This document shows positions 36,423 to 44,925 of a DNA stretch of 45,348 nucleotides, piece after piece. Within the stretch, counting starts at the first letter, position 1. The number at the start of each line of letters is the position of its first letter. The stretch is from the NCBI RefSeq assembly GCF_000701405.1, contig NZ_JNIV01000033.1, positions 1 to 45,348 of the forward strand, read 5' to 3'. A program made the translations under genes and the position numbers. The DNA is from Deinococcus marmoris DSM 12784. GTDB lineage: Bacteria > Deinococcota > Deinococci > Deinococcales > Deinococcaceae. The notes beneath the pieces are model-generated. The model saw only the letters and a program-made list of their open reading frames with translations, did no database searches and was not told where the DNA came from.

Positions 36423-37043
36423 ATGTCCTCTGATGCATCTACAGACTGGCTTGATCTTCTGGACTGGCGGCGCGAGGCAAGCACCCTGTACGCCCGCGTG
36501 CGCGAGGAGTTGCCGCGCAGTCCGCAGGCGGCGCATCGGCTGTGGCAGACGGGCCGAAATGCCCTGTTCGGGAACCATCCCCAGTCCCCGCTGAGCCTGG
36601 AGGCGCGGGCCGCGTTCCGGGAACTGCCGTGCTGGTCGTATGACCCGGCACTGGCCTTCAGTGCGTGGGTGGATACCTCTGGCCCGCAGGAACGCCTGAC
36701 CATCCCCTCGTCCACCGGGCAGGAGATGCCGCTGGTGCGCTTTGGGCGCGTGTATCTGCCGATAGGGACGCTGGACGTGTACTGGATCGACGTGTACGGC
36801 GGCGGCGTGTTCCTGCCGTTCCGGGACGCCACGAGTGGGCAGGAAAGCTACGGCGGCGGGCGCTATCTGCTGGACACCGCCAAGAGCGCCGATCTGGGCA
36901 GCACGGCGTCTGGTGAACTGCGCCTGGACTTCAATTTCGCCTACCACCCGTCCTGCTTTTACGACCCGCGCTGGAGCTGCCCCCTTGCGCCGCCGCAGAA
37001 CGTGCTGGGGGTTCCGGTGCGGGCAGGCGAACGGATGGTCTGA
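36423..37043 (+). CDS. DUF1684 domain-containing protein
   Basis: A 206-residue protein with the DUF1684 hallmark near the C-terminus: SYGGGRYLLDTAKSADLG, then LDFNFAYHPSCFYDPRWSCPLAPPQN. Function is unknown; the conserved Cys, His and Tyr cluster suggests an enzyme or metal site. TAAGGT (36411-36416) is 6 nt before the ATG, so leaderless. Divergent from mqnE. Confidence 0.88.
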   Translation: MSSDASTDWLDLLDWRREASTLYARVREELPRSPQAAHRLWQTGRNALFGNHPQSPLSLEARAAFRELPCWSYDPALAFSAWVDTSGPQERLTIPSSTGQEMPLVRFGRVYLPIGTLDVYWIDVYGGGVFLPFRDATSGQESYGGGRYLLDTAKSADLGSTASGELRLDFNFAYHPSCFYDPRWSCPLAPPQNVLGVPVRAGERMV

Positions 37044-37127
37044 ATCGGCTCCCGCTGATTCCGGGGGTCAGCATGTGCGCGGCCCCCGGATCATGTTTGT
37101 GCCTCGTCGGGGCGCTACGCTGTGGGG

Positions 37128-37445
37128 GTGAAGAATGCGTCCCACCCACCGGAAACCGAGGCCCAGGAGCGCTGGACCGTGGACGGCATCGAGGATAGTC
37201 CGCACGGCCCGCTGGCCCGGCTGGAGCGCGGGGACGGCAGCACCTTCGACCTGCCACTGCGCCTGCTGCCGGAAGGGCTGCGTGAGGGCGATCTGCTGGC
37301 CGTGCAGGACGGCCCCGACGGCGTGATGGTCCGCATTCTGGTGGCCGAGACGCTGGAGCGCCACGAAGCTTCACAGGCGCAGTTGGAAGCCCTGAACAAC
37401 GCCGAATCTGATGTGCAGGACGACGATGGAGAGATCACGGTATGA
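37128..37445 (+). CDS. DUF3006 domain-containing protein
   Basis: A 105-residue small beta-barrel-type protein (WTVDGIEDSPHGPLARLERGDG, then LPEGLREGDLLAVQDG). DUF3006 genes commonly precede a ComEC-like metallo-beta-lactamase gene, as here. The GTG at 37128 is chosen over one two codons earlier because TACGCT (37116-37121) lies exactly 6 nt upstream. It overlaps the next gene as ATGA. Confidence 0.82.
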   Translation: MKNASHPPETEAQERWTVDGIEDSPHGPLARLERGDGSTFDLPLRLLPEGLREGDLLAVQDGPDGVMVRILVAETLERHEASQAQLEALNNAESDVQDDDGEITV

Positions 37446-38497
37446 GCGAGAAGGTTCCAAAGAAGGCAACAGGCCAGAAACCGGCAGGCCAGAAACCAGC
37501 AGGCCAGAAACCGGCGGGCGAGAAACCAGCAGCAAAGAAGGCGGCTCCCAGAACGCCCCGCAAGGCCGCACCCCGTAAAGCTGCCGCCCGCAAGACCTCC
37601 CGCTCCGGCAGGAAACGCGGCCCCAGCAGCGCGGATATCGCGGGACTGGTCGTGCTGGCGCTGACCGTCTCGCTGGCGGCCTGCAACGGCATGAAGGGCG
37701 GCGGACAGACCGAAACCGGGCAGGCCCAGACGGCCCCCGAGGGCCAGGTCACCGTGCGGTTTCTGGACGTGGGCCAGGGCGACGCCGTGCTGGTCCGCAG
37801 CCCCGAGGGCAAGACCATGCTGATTGACGGTGGCCGCAGCATGTCGCGCATGGAAGACCACATGAAGACCTACGGCATCGACAAGATCGACGTGATGGTG
37901 GCCACCCACGCCGACGCGGACCATATCGCCGGGCTGGTGGCGGCAGCCGAGGCCAAACCGACGCTGTTCATCAACAACGGTCTGGGCGGGACCACCAAGA
38001 CCTGGGAACGGCTGGTGGCGGCCTTGCAGGCGCAGAAGACCACCTTCAGAAAGGCCAGCAACCAGATCGTCAACCTGGGCAGCGTCAAGGTGCAGGTGAT
38101 TGGCCCGCCGCCGGGTGTGGGTGACGCGCAGAACGACAACAGCGTGGGCGTGGCCCTGCAATTCGGCGACTTCCGCGCCCTGATGACCGGAGACAGCGAA
38201 CTGAAGGAAACGGCGGCGTGGCTGGAACAGGACAGGGCCGGGATCCGGGGGCCGTTTCAGGCGTACAAGAGCATCCACCACGGCGCGGCCAACGGCGACA
38301 ACCCGGCGTGGCTGGCGGTGGTGCGCCCGGAAAACGTGGTCATCAGCGTGGGCGAGAACAACTACGGTCACCCGACGAAGACGGCGCTGGACCTGTACAA
38401 GCAAAACGGCATCCGCATCTACCGCACCGATCAGAACGGCACGGTGACCTTTACGGGCAATGCGGACGGGACTTATACGGTGGACGCGCAGCGGTAG
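37442..38497 (+). CDS. ComEC/Rec2-like metallo-beta-lactamase-fold hydrolase with basic N-tail
   Basis: 351 residues. Residues 1-62 are very basic (Lys, Arg, Ala, Pro), with four GQKPA-type repeats resembling histone H1 tails. A hydrophobic segment follows (DIAGLVVLALTVSLAAC), whose end looks like a lipobox (LAAC), then a linker. The hydrolase domain starts with VRFLDVGQGDAVLVRSPEGKTMLIDGG and has the metal motif THADADHIAG, matching the extracellular domain of ComEC, thought to degrade one DNA strand during uptake. Stand-alone versions may be secreted nucleases. Coupled to the DUF3006 gene. Confidence 0.85.
   Translation: MSEKVPKKATGQKPAGQKPAGQKPAGEKPAAKKAAPRTPRKAAPRKAAARKTSRSGRKRGPSSADIAGLVVLALTVSLAACNGMKGGGQTETGQAQTAPEGQVTVRFLDVGQGDAVLVRSPEGKTMLIDGGRSMSRMEDHMKTYGIDKIDVMVATHADADHIAGLVAAAEAKPTLFINNGLGGTTKTWERLVAALQAQKTTFRKASNQIVNLGSVKVQVIGPPPGVGDAQNDNSVGVALQFGDFRALMTGDSELKETAAWLEQDRAGIRGPFQAYKSIHHGAANGDNPAWLAVVRPENVVISVGENNYGHPTKTALDLYKQNGIRIYRTDQNGTVTFTGNADGTYTVDAQR
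37472..37531 (+). repeat. Four tandem 15-bp repeats coding for GQKPA
   Basis: Units 37472-37486, 37487-37501, 37502-37516 and 37517-37531, of the form GGCCAGAAACCGGCA with few changes. They encode the start of the basic tail and could vary in number by slippage in frame. Confidence 0.85.
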
Positions 38498-38526
38498 ACA
38501 GGGTTGGGAGAGGGTGAGAAGAGGGC

Positions 38527-39279
38527 ATGCTCTACTGGGCTATGCACCGTATTGGTCTGTCCGCTGCGCTGGTCCTTGTTCTGTCGGGGGGGCAAGCATT
38601 CTGTCTTCAAATCGCCCCGAAATTGCCTGTCACCGATGCCGATTTCATCAATGCGCTGGCAAAACCTCCGACAAGCGGCCCGCTGGGGCTGACGCCGAGG
38701 TTGCAGGGCAATGTTGCTGGCTGGTCCATTTTCACACTCCGTCCTGTGTTCATGGATGTAGAACAGGGAACGGTCATCGGAAAGATTGATGGTAGTGGAA
38801 AGTACGACATCACTTTGTCCGCGCAGCCGCCGAGGGAAGAGCAAACAACACTGAAACAACTTATTCGGAAGTTCAACGGCTACGCGAAGGGCGATTGCTC
38901 GGTGGACACGCTTGTTATCAGTGCGCCGGACGCTATGGCCGCAAAGCTCTGGCTGTACGTTCCCCGTGAGGTTCCGGGAGCCGATGCCAAACCTGAATCT
39001 TTTTTCTCTTCCCTCTCCTCCACTGATTTTGACCTGTTCCCAGAGTATTTCAACACCATAGAAACGATGGTCTATTCCAGTATTGCCGCCACGGCCACAG
39101 GAGAACTGTCTTGTTTCAGTACAGACTGGGACAAACGTTATCACCTGTTCGTCAATATTTCTCTCTCTGCGGGCTGGAATACAACCACAGTTCTATATGG
39201 CGAGGAGCGCAAGATTGGGGGTGAACTCGTCCAAAAGATGCTGCTCAAGGGGGGCCTGGGCCGAAGCGGGCTGGACTGA
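38527..39279 (+). CDS. Exported protein of unknown function
   Basis: About 250 residues with an N-terminal signal peptide (GLSAALVLVLSGGQAF) and no recognised domain. Three Cys (near CSVDTL, ELSCFS and the signal end) could form a disulfide. Composition is less GC-rich than its neighbours. Either the ATG at 38527, after AGAGGG, or the ATG at 38542 could be the start; the second gives a more usual signal peptide. Convergent with the next gene, 13 bp apart. Confidence 0.6.
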   Translation: MLYWAMHRIGLSAALVLVLSGGQAFCLQIAPKLPVTDADFINALAKPPTSGPLGLTPRLQGNVAGWSIFTLRPVFMDVEQGTVIGKIDGSGKYDITLSAQPPREEQTTLKQLIRKFNGYAKGDCSVDTLVISAPDAMAAKLWLYVPREVPGADAKPESFFSSLSSTDFDLFPEYFNTIETMVYSSIAATATGELSCFSTDWDKRYHLFVNISLSAGWNTTTVLYGEERKIGGELVQKMLLKGGLGRSGLD

Positions 39280-39292
39280 GCTTGGTTGCGTT

Positions 39293-40198
39293 CTAGCCAA
39301 TATTCAGCTCTCCGGGCGGCTCCGCTTCCACCGCCATTTGCTGCCCGCTGAGCGGATGGACAAACCCCAGCCGGTGTGCGTGCAGCATGTAGCCGCCGTC
39401 TCCCGGCAGCCCTGGCAGGTGGGGCAGCGGCAGTCCGCCTGCGCCGTACAGCGGATCGCCCACCAGCGGTTGCCCAATGGAAGCCAGATGAATGCGGATC
39501 TGGTGCGGGCGGCCCGTGTGGATGTCCACGTCAAACAGGGTGCAGTCTGAGCGCCGCTCCAGCACCCGCGCCGTGGAGTGCGAGGGCTTGCCGTTCGGGC
39601 TGGCCGCGTAGACGTCGCCCAACTGGGGATGTGGCACTGGGCCAATGGGCGTGGTGATCTCATATTCGTCCTGTGCGGCCACACCCTGCCCCAGCGCGCG
39701 GTAGGTCTTCTGGACCCGTCCCTCGCGCCAGTCCCGTGACAGCGCCGCCCCCGCCTGTGCCGTCCGCGAGAACAGCACCAGCCCGGACGTTCCGCGCCCC
39801 AGTCGGTGCAAGGGTGACGCCTCCGGCCAGCGCTCCCGCACCAGAGTCAGCAGCGTGTGTTTCAGAAATCCGCCAGCGGGAATGGTGGGCAGCCCCGAAG
39901 GTTTACACACGGCCAGCAATTCCGTGTCCTCGTACAGCACTTCAAAGTGCAGGGGCACGGCATCTTCGGGCCACGGTGGACGATGCCAGATCAGGCGTTG
40001 GCCTGTTCTCAAAATCTCAGAACCCTGAGCCGTCACGCCGTCCAGCACGACTTCGCCCCGTGCCAGCCGCTCCTGCCATTCCTGCTGCGTGGAATGTTCG
40101 TACCGCCCCGCCAGATACGCCAGCACGCTCAGGCCCGCGCCGCGTGGGCCGATGCGTTCGGCGTAGGCGTAGCCGTCGTTGAGGGTGGGGAGAGACAT
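39293..40198 (-). CDS. RluA-family pseudouridine synthase-like protein, catalytic Asp replaced
   Basis: 301 residues: an N-terminal S4-like RNA-binding part ([30 protein letters not shown]) and an RluA domain ([48 protein letters not shown]). In active enzymes the motif is HRLDxxTSG; here it is HRLGRGTSG, with Gly134 (codon GGG) where the catalytic Asp should be. It may bind RNA without isomerising uridine, or use another residue. Confidence 0.88.
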   Translation of the reverse strand: MSLPTLNDGYAYAERIGPRGAGLSVLAYLAGRYEHSTQQEWQERLARGEVVLDGVTAQGSEILRTGQRLIWHRPPWPEDAVPLHFEVLYEDTELLAVCKPSGLPTIPAGGFLKHTLLTLVRERWPEASPLHRLGRGTSGLVLFSRTAQAGAALSRDWREGRVQKTYRALGQGVAAQDEYEITTPIGPVPHPQLGDVYAASPNGKPSHSTARVLERRSDCTLFDVDIHTGRPHQIRIHLASIGQPLVGDPLYGAGGLPLPHLPGLPGDGGYMLHAHRLGFVHPLSGQQMAVEAEPPGELNIG

Positions 40199-40286
40199 CA
40201 GGTATCCAGTGTGGCATCTGTGGCCGCCCAGGAAACTGAGCCATTGTGCAGAGTCGCGCCCATCGCCCCGGCGCTACCATGCTCGG

Positions 40287-40321
40287 ATGACCGCCTTTCC
40301 CTATTTTTCCCGAGGTTCCGA

Positions 40322-40334
<13 letters not shown>
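40287..40334 (+). CDS. Leaderless mini-ORF overlapping the rqcH start
   Basis: TACCAT (40275-40280) lies 6 nt before an ATG at 40287, the same layout as the window's leaderless genes. The frame encodes [15 protein letters not shown] and stops at 40334, 12 nt inside rqcH, whose own ATG (40322) is in another frame. Translation of the mini-ORF could feed ribosomes to rqcH or restrict it. A sequencing frameshift joining the two is an alternative. Confidence 0.45.
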
Positions 40335-41895
<1,561 letters not shown>

Positions 41896-41899
<4 letters not shown>

Positions 41900-42450
41900 T
41901 CCCCGGATTTCTCCAGCAGCCTCACCAACGCCCGCCGCCCTAGCTCCACTCCCAGGCCGAAGACCAGATGCGATCCAGCCTCCCACAGCACCGCCGAGAG
42001 GGGCAGTTTCCACGGCGGATTCTGGAAGCCGGTGGCGGGAACGGCGCTGCCGTGCGTCAGGGCGTACATCACCGCCCCGGCAGGCACGCCCGCGCCGCGT
42101 GTGACGGCGGGCTGGTACTCGGCCAGCAGGCCATACGCCGCGCCCAGCCCCGCGCCCAGGGTGTAGTGGACCACCTGTTGCGCGGCCAGCTTCTGCCCCT
42201 TGCTGATCTCGTGCCCGGTGGCCTCTGCCGCTGCCTCGATCATCTCGGCGGGGGGCATGTGGTCTATGCGGCCCGTGGGATCGGCCCCGATCATCAGTTT
42301 CTCAGCGTTCGTGGGCGGGAAATAATGTTCGGTCAGCGTTTGCAGGGGCGGCTCGGCGGCGGATTTCAGGTAGGCCCCGGCCAGTCCGGCGACGGCTCCC
42401 ACCAGGATTCCGCGCAGGGGTTGGGGACGTTTGGCGTTGTGTGCATTCAT
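41896..42450 (-). CDS. DUF1440 (YagU-like) membrane protein
   Basis: A 184-residue inner membrane protein resembling Yag[22 protein letters not shown] at the start, then [34 protein letters not shown] and [21 protein letters not shown]. Three to four membrane helices. E. coli YagU supports acid resistance; the role here is unknown. TATGCT (minus strand, 42462-42457) is 6 nt before the ATG (leaderless). It overlaps the rqcH end by 4 nt. Confidence 0.85.
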
Positions 42451-42770
42451 GGGGGAAGCATAGGAAAAGTCGGGCGGGGTGCGTAACGGTTGAAGTCTTC
42501 ATCTCAGGTGCTTCGGTAGCTTTCTTGGGGCTGCCCCACCCCCCAGCCCCCTACCCCAGGGGGGCAGGGGGAGCAGCGCTGCGCTAGGCAGGGTTCGGTT
42601 GGCGCGGCTTGCGGGGGTTGGAGGTGGGCGTTCCTGCTCACACGCCCCGCTCCGTGACGTGGCGTTCGGCCCGTCCGCTTCGCGCCCGACGGCCTCGTGT
42701 CGCCTCTCGCGCCCGCTGGCAGGCTAGCTTGCCCATTTTTCTTCTGCCTCGGCAAAAGCGGGGGCAAAGG
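42451..42770. other. 320-bp gap with G-quadruplex motif, no gene
   Basis: No gene could be supported here. The left part has runs of C and G (see the quadruplex entry); the right part is GC-rich sequence with scattered short repeats (GCTTGCGGGGGTTGG, GCGCTGCGC). Confidence 0.5.
42534..42557 (-). other. G-quadruplex-forming motif
   Basis: On the minus strand four G-runs of 4, 5, 6 and 4 are separated by loops of 2, 2 and 1 nt (plus-strand C-runs at 42534-42537, 42539-42544, 42547-42551 and 42554-42557). Short loops and long runs make this a very stable quadruplex on paper. G-runs just downstream on the plus strand (42560-42571) could instead pair with it as a hairpin. Confidence 0.65.
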
Positions 42771-43136
42771 CTAAAGTGCGCTCCCCTCGTCCCGCACGGC
42801 CTCCAGCCTGTCCCGGTAGATCACCACCAGCTTGTGGTCCTCCAGCAGCCCCCAGACGCGCGGCCACACGCTGTCCAGCAATGCGCGGAAATCGGCCACG
42901 CGCATATTCCCCGTCCGCACATGCACCACCCAGGGCGGCGGCTGTTGCGCCAGGATTCGCTCGGTGAAATCGGCGTCCTGGGTCATGATGACCAGAGAGT
43001 CTTGCGTGGCCCGCTCCCACAACGCCCAGTCTTTCAGGCTGGGGATGCCAGTCGGTGACATGCACCACGGGAACATCAAAAGCCCCGCGCAATCGGGCAA
43101 TACATTCTCGTCCAGAAGCACGCCTGCTGGCTTCAA
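42771..43136 (-). pseudogene. DUF5615/PIN-like toxin with compensating frameshifts
   Basis: A 121-codon open frame. Its start (AGVLLDENV) and middle to end (SLKDWALWERATQDSLVIMTQDADFTERI) match DUF5615 PIN-like proteins, including the Asp of LLDEN and the DADF motif. Between them the frame reads nonsense (MFPWCMSPTG), while the next frame reads CIARLRGAFDVPVVHVTDW, exactly what the family has there. So about 20 codons are out of frame, bracketed by two small indels. The start is a TTG overlapping the upstream stop (TTGA). Probably inactive, or two sequence errors. Confidence 0.65.
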
Positions 43137-43351
43137 GCGATCTTCTCAAAAGTCACAGCATGGCCTGTCAACCGCGCCGCGTACTCCAGGCACGTCAGCA
43201 CGTCCTCATGCCTCAGCCGGGGGTAGGCGTTCAGCACGTCCTGAATGCTGTCTCCGGCACTCAGGTGGCCCAGCACGGTCTGAACGCTGATGCGGGTGCT
43301 AGCCACGGTGGGTTTGCCGCCGCCCATTTCCGGGTCTATGGCAATGGGCAT
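43133..43351 (-). CDS. DUF433 antitoxin-like protein
   Basis: A 72-residue protein of the DUF433 family: GKPTVASTRISVQTVLGHLSAG, then SIQDVLNAYPRLRHEDVLTCLEYAA. DUF433 genes are commonly paired with DUF5615 PIN-like genes as a presumed antitoxin with a winged helix. TAAACT (minus strand, 43363-43358) is 6 nt before the ATG (leaderless). It overlaps the toxin-like gene by 4 nt. Confidence 0.85.
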   Translation of the reverse strand: MPIAIDPEMGGGKPTVASTRISVQTVLGHLSAGDSIQDVLNAYPRLRHEDVLTCLEYAARLTGHAVTFEKIA

Positions 43352-43417
43352 GAGGACAGTTTAGCTGTGGACGGCTCGCCCTCCTCGCTGGCGCAGGGGC
43401 AACCGCTAAACTGACGC

Positions 43418-43609
43418 ATGACCACCGTGCAGATTCCAGACGAGATCGTGCGGAAGTTGATGCTGCTAACAGGAAAGACCACGCCGGAAGAGGCAGTCAT
43501 GGTGGCAATTGAATGGTGACTCAAGGAGCATGGGCATGAGGGTGACCTGCGAGAGCGGGCAGCCAAAGCTCCTGAAGTAGACCCCGATCCCCAAGACCGC
43601 CGCCCCTGA
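43418..43609 (+). pseudogene. VapB-type antitoxin gene interrupted by TGA
   Basis: Start ATG 43418 with TAAACT (43407-43412) 5 nt upstream. The frame encodes MTTVQIPDEIVRKLMLLTGKT and PEEAVMVAIEW, a ribbon-helix-helix start typical of VapB/DUF2191 antitoxins, then hits TGA at 43517-43519. After it the same frame continues LKEHGHEGDLRERAAKAPEVDPDPQ to a second stop at 43607-43609, a normal antitoxin tail. The TGA stands where a Trp (TGG) is plausible. No VapC follows. Confidence 0.65.
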
Positions 43610-43629
43610 CAGCTTGATACACTTCCCCC

Positions 43630-43833
43630 ATGAGCGTTCAGACCGCCAGAATGGACCGTCAGGCTATTGAAATCACCACCCTGGACGACGTTCAGCAGGA
43701 CTGGCATTTCTGGCTGAAGCGCACGCCCGCCGAACGTCTGGAAGCGCTGGAATTGTTGAGGCAAATTCATTATGGCTACGATCCAGCTACCACCCGACTT
43801 CAGAGAATTCCTGAGCTTGTTGAACACCTTTGA
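43630..43833 (+). CDS. Small partner protein of a nucleotidyltransferase
   Basis: 67 residues: LDDVQQDWHFWLKRTPAERLEALELLRQIHYGYDPATTRLQRI. This compact pattern (WLxRTPxERLEAxELLRQxxYGYDP) recurs directly upstream of MNT-type nucleotidyltransferase genes in many bacteria, with which it probably forms a toxin-antitoxin-like pair. TACACT (43618-43623) lies 6 nt before the ATG (leaderless). It overlaps the next gene by 62 nt. Confidence 0.75.
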   Translation: MSVQTARMDRQAIEITTLDDVQQDWHFWLKRTPAERLEALELLRQIHYGYDPATTRLQRIPELVEHL

Positions 43834-44230
43834 GGTCCGGTATCTGCTGATCGGCGGCTACGCCGTCAACCTTTACGGCTTCGTGCGAACCACGGGCGAC
43901 ATGGATGTTTTTATTGATCTGGAGGCCAGCAATATTCAAAAACTCGTCGCGGCTTACCACGAGTTTGGCGTGAGCAGCGTGGAGGCTGCGCTGTTTCAGC
44001 CGGGCAAGATCGTTCGTATGGGTGTGCCGCCCCTGCGCCTGGAAGTGCTGAACAGGATCAGCGGCGTGGACTTTGCCGAAGCCTACGCCGAGCGCGAAAC
44101 CGTTGAGCTGGAGGGGCTGAGTGTGCCAGTCATCAGCCTGCGCCATCTGAGGGCCAACAAAGTCGCCAGCGGCAGGCCGAAAGACCTGGGTGATCTGAGC
44201 GAGTTGCCGACAGAAGACCCCAACCCCTAG
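43772..44230 (+). CDS. MNT/AbiEii-like nucleotidyltransferase
   Basis: A 152-residue minimal nucleotidyltransferase: LIGGYAVNLYGFVRTTGDMDVFIDLE contains the GG and DxD catalytic motifs; the end reads SLRHLRANKVASGRPKDLGDLSEL, as usual for the family. Such enzymes can transfer nucleotides to tRNA or to a partner toxin. The ATG lies inside the upstream small gene; translation is probably coupled. Confidence 0.82.
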   Translation: MATIQLPPDFREFLSLLNTFEVRYLLIGGYAVNLYGFVRTTGDMDVFIDLEASNIQKLVAAYHEFGVSSVEAALFQPGKIVRMGVPPLRLEVLNRISGVDFAEAYAERETVELEGLSVPVISLRHLRANKVASGRPKDLGDLSELPTEDPNP

Positions 44231-44397
44231 CCCCACCCCCAACCCACGCCAGCCAAGTTCGCGCGTGCCTGGGCTGAAGCTGATGATCATTTGCTGTTTA
44301 CTTTTGCTGCTTATCAAATTTTATAAATTTATGAATATGTTTACAAACAAAAAACTATCTACCATATAAGAATCGCTCAAAAATCTAAAACTGGTAA
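44231..44397. other. Composition boundary, AT-rich gap
   Basis: From about 44280 the sequence turns sharply AT-rich (TTTATAAATTTATGAATATG and similar). No gene or clear terminator is visible here. It marks entry into foreign-looking DNA. Confidence 0.6.
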
Positions 44398-44901
44398 TTA
44401 ATCTAATTCCAGCGTCAGATCTTTAGGAATTCTTCTGCGCATTCCATAAAAGAATACAACTCCTAAAACAATGTAAACAGTACCGACAATTCTGAAAAAT
44501 ATCACATCATTAAAATTAGATGTATTAACGTTTCTTGATTGTTCGGAGAAATAAGGCAAGAAACTCGCAAGAATTCCAGTCACAAATAAAATTGTACCCA
44601 TGAAATTTGGCATAAATTTTCTAAACTTGGGACGGGCAAGGCTCCGAAAGAAGATTATAGGGAATATTCGCGTCTCCCTTATCCTTTTTGGTTTACCAAA
44701 TCCTTTTATTATTCCCTCTATCTCAATTCCATTTCCGCTTTTTGATTTATGTATGCAATTTATTATTAGTCCGTTGCTCTTATCAAGGTAATCAAATTCA
44801 AACAGGATTGAGGTGTCAGATATTTCAACAATTTTAATTGAGTTGGCAGGATTATTTGATTTTTCAATTTGGCATTCCAAAATTCCCTTTGGAACAAGCA
44901 T
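44398..44901 (-). CDS. AT-rich membrane protein of unknown function, possibly 5'-truncated
   Basis: 167 residues from the ATG at 44901. The first half is beta-rich (ECQIEKSNNPANSIKIVEISDTSILFEFDYLD) and the second has two membrane helices (MGTILFVTGILASFLPYF; IIFFRIVGTVYIVLGVVFFYG). No family recognised. The frame is open further upstream and runs through the IS boundary near 44926, so the natural start may have been cut off by the IS insertion. Confidence 0.6.
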   Translation of the reverse strand: MLVPKGILECQIEKSNNPANSIKIVEISDTSILFEFDYLDKSNGLIINCIHKSKSGNGIEIEGIIKGFGKPKRIRETRIFPIIFFRSLARPKFRKFMPNFMGTILFVTGILASFLPYFSEQSRNVNTSNFNDVIFFRIVGTVYIVLGVVFFYGMRRRIPKDLTLELD

Positions 44902-44925
44902 CCGAAGCGGCTCGGCAATAGGAAA

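Noticed and set aside
37472..37531. Short regular repeats considered as CRISPR
   Set aside because: They are 15-bp in-frame coding repeats without spacers. No CRISPR array was seen in the window.
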